Origin: an uncultured bacterium
Lineage (GTDB): Bacteria; Patescibacteriota; Minisyncoccia; Phycocordibacterales; UBA9973
Reading direction: 5' to 3'
NCBI GenBank assembly: GCA_937895515.1
Contig: CALAYS010000137.1
Coordinates: forward strand, 1 to 6,046
Length of the DNA: 6,046 nucleotides
In this document: one piece after another, positions 5,638 through 6,046 of the stretch
Position numbering within the stretch: the first letter of the stretch is position 1
Layout of the letters: each line of letters opens with the position of its first letter
Notes under the pieces: generated by a model
What the model was told of the DNA's origin: nothing
The model's input: only the letters and a program-made list of their open reading frames with translations
Database searches by the model: none
Translations under genes and position numbers: made by a program

Positions 5638-5673
5638 AATAAATGATGAGCGACTGTAAACTATTCCTGCACC

Positions 5674-5890
5674 ACAAGGTTTGGCTTAAATTAGACTAAA
5701 TGCTTTATCAAAAATAACCTATTTAGGCTATATTTTAAATTTTAGTCAACAACCGTAGATAGGCATTTGGCACGGCCAAATGCCTGTTGGCGAAGCCAAA
5801 AAGTTTTTCAACTATTTACTTCAAATATAGGCCTTCTAAATAATAGGTCAGCGGCCACAATGTGGCTGTGCGGAGCAGACACAGTTTGGG
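5674..5890. repeat. Structured repeat, copy C (most complete)
   Basis: It begins ACAAGGTTTGGCTTAAATTA (5674), passes TCAAAAATAAC (5708-5718), TTTTAGTCAACAACCGTAG and the long hairpin at 5761-5785, then TTGGCGAAGCCAA (5787-5799), TTTTTCAACTA, and AATATAGGCCTTCTAAATAA followed by TAGGTCAGCGG. The end carries the small hairpin GCCAC AAT GTGGC, which sits where fragment A has CGCAA T TTGCG: different bases, same fold. No ORF explains the conservation. Confidence 0.65.
5761..5799. repeat. Tandem hairpins inside copy C, including a GCGAAGC mini-hairpin
   Basis: AGGCATTTGGC (5761-5771), loop ACG, GCCAAATGCCT (5775-5785) is a perfect 11-base-pair stem. Directly after it, TTGGC GAA GCCAA (5787-5799) forms a second hairpin around GCGAAGC, a sequence known for its unusually stable DNA mini-hairpin. 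Both are GC-rich against the AT-rich surroundings. Confidence 0.6.
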
Positions 5891-5929
5891 AAAACATTTA
5901 AAACAAAACTTTTGGACAAAATGGCATTG

Positions 5930-6023
5930 TCAAAATAACAGATTTTGTTTATATTTACTTTTTTAGTCGAAAAAGTTTTTCGACTATTTTACTCAAATAA
6001 AGGCCTTCTGAATAATAGGTCAG
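5930..6023. repeat. Structured repeat, copy D (short form) with perfect palindrome
   Basis: TCAAAATAACAGATTTTGTT (5930-5949) and ACTTTTTTAGTCG correspond to the left half of B and C; TTTTTCGACTATTTTACTC and AAGGCCTTCTGAATAATAGG TCAG correspond to the right half. The inner hairpin block present in B and C is absent, so the outer arms meet as TAGTCGAAAAA (5964-5974), G, TTTTTCGACTA (5976-5986), a perfect 11+1+11 palindrome. Confidence 0.65.
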
Positions 6024-6046
6024 ACAAGGTTGACCCAAATTAAGTT
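6024..6046. repeat. Start of a further repeat copy at the window edge
   Basis: ACAAGGTTGACCCAAATTAA resembles the left end of copy C (ACAAGGTTTGGCTTAAATTA) and of copy B, directly abutting the right end of copy D. It suggests that the array continues in tandem beyond the window. Confidence 0.4.

Noticed and set aside
4932..6046. CRISPR array
   Set aside because: Repeats are long, irregular in size and spacing, and lack short identical direct repeats with unique spacers.

Overview
The window is an AT-rich stretch with intronless ORFs, recognisable Shine-Dalgarno-like sites at some starts, decayed gene pieces and a repeat-filled non-coding end. The gene content is unusual for bacteria: an animal-type transglutaminase, a Ulp1/C48-like cysteine protease behind a paired hydrophobic N-terminus, and a TPR-tailed glycosyltransferase. 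Together these suggest an intracellular or amoeba-associated bacterium. A chlamydia-like lineage is my best guess (inference only), because paired N-terminal membrane segments and C48-type deubiquitinases are known there. Legionellales, Dependentiae, Holosporales or a giant virus are not excluded.

Layout. Positions 3-824 (+): 3' part of a family-2 glycosyltransferase with a TPR-like tail, cut by the window edge. 882-1097 (+): a lysine/alanine-rich LEA-like helical coding remnant readable only across two frameshifts. 1126-2802 (-): a 558-residue transglutaminase with the eukaryotic-type catalytic core and an intact Cys/His/Asp triad. 2764-3231 (+): an unrecognised 155-residue protein whose 5' end overlaps that of the transglutaminase by 39 bases. 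3252-4337 (+): a 361-residue protein with two N-terminal membrane helices and a C-terminal H-D-Q-C arrangement like Ulp1/YopJ/ChlaDub proteases, probably co-transcribed with the 155-residue gene and followed by a hairpin at 4353-4374.

From 4338 to the end the sequence is mostly non-coding. It holds a possible minus-strand coding relic (4507-4659), a GC-rich multi-hairpin island (4954-5100), and at least three related copies plus fragments of a structured repeat (B about 5116-5276, C about 5674-5890, D about 5930-6023, a right-end fragment at 4932-5100, and the start of another at 6024). One small orphan gene (5356-5613, +, 85 residues) lies between copies B and C, with a hairpin over its ribosome binding site and a perfect 11+1+11 palindrome just after its stop.

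Taken together, 1126-4337 looks like a small host-interaction island: a host-like protein cross-linking enzyme divergent from a membrane-anchored isopeptidase/acetyltransferase-like protein. Their pairing as one system is inference. What the sequence shows is the domains, catalytic residues and arrangement.
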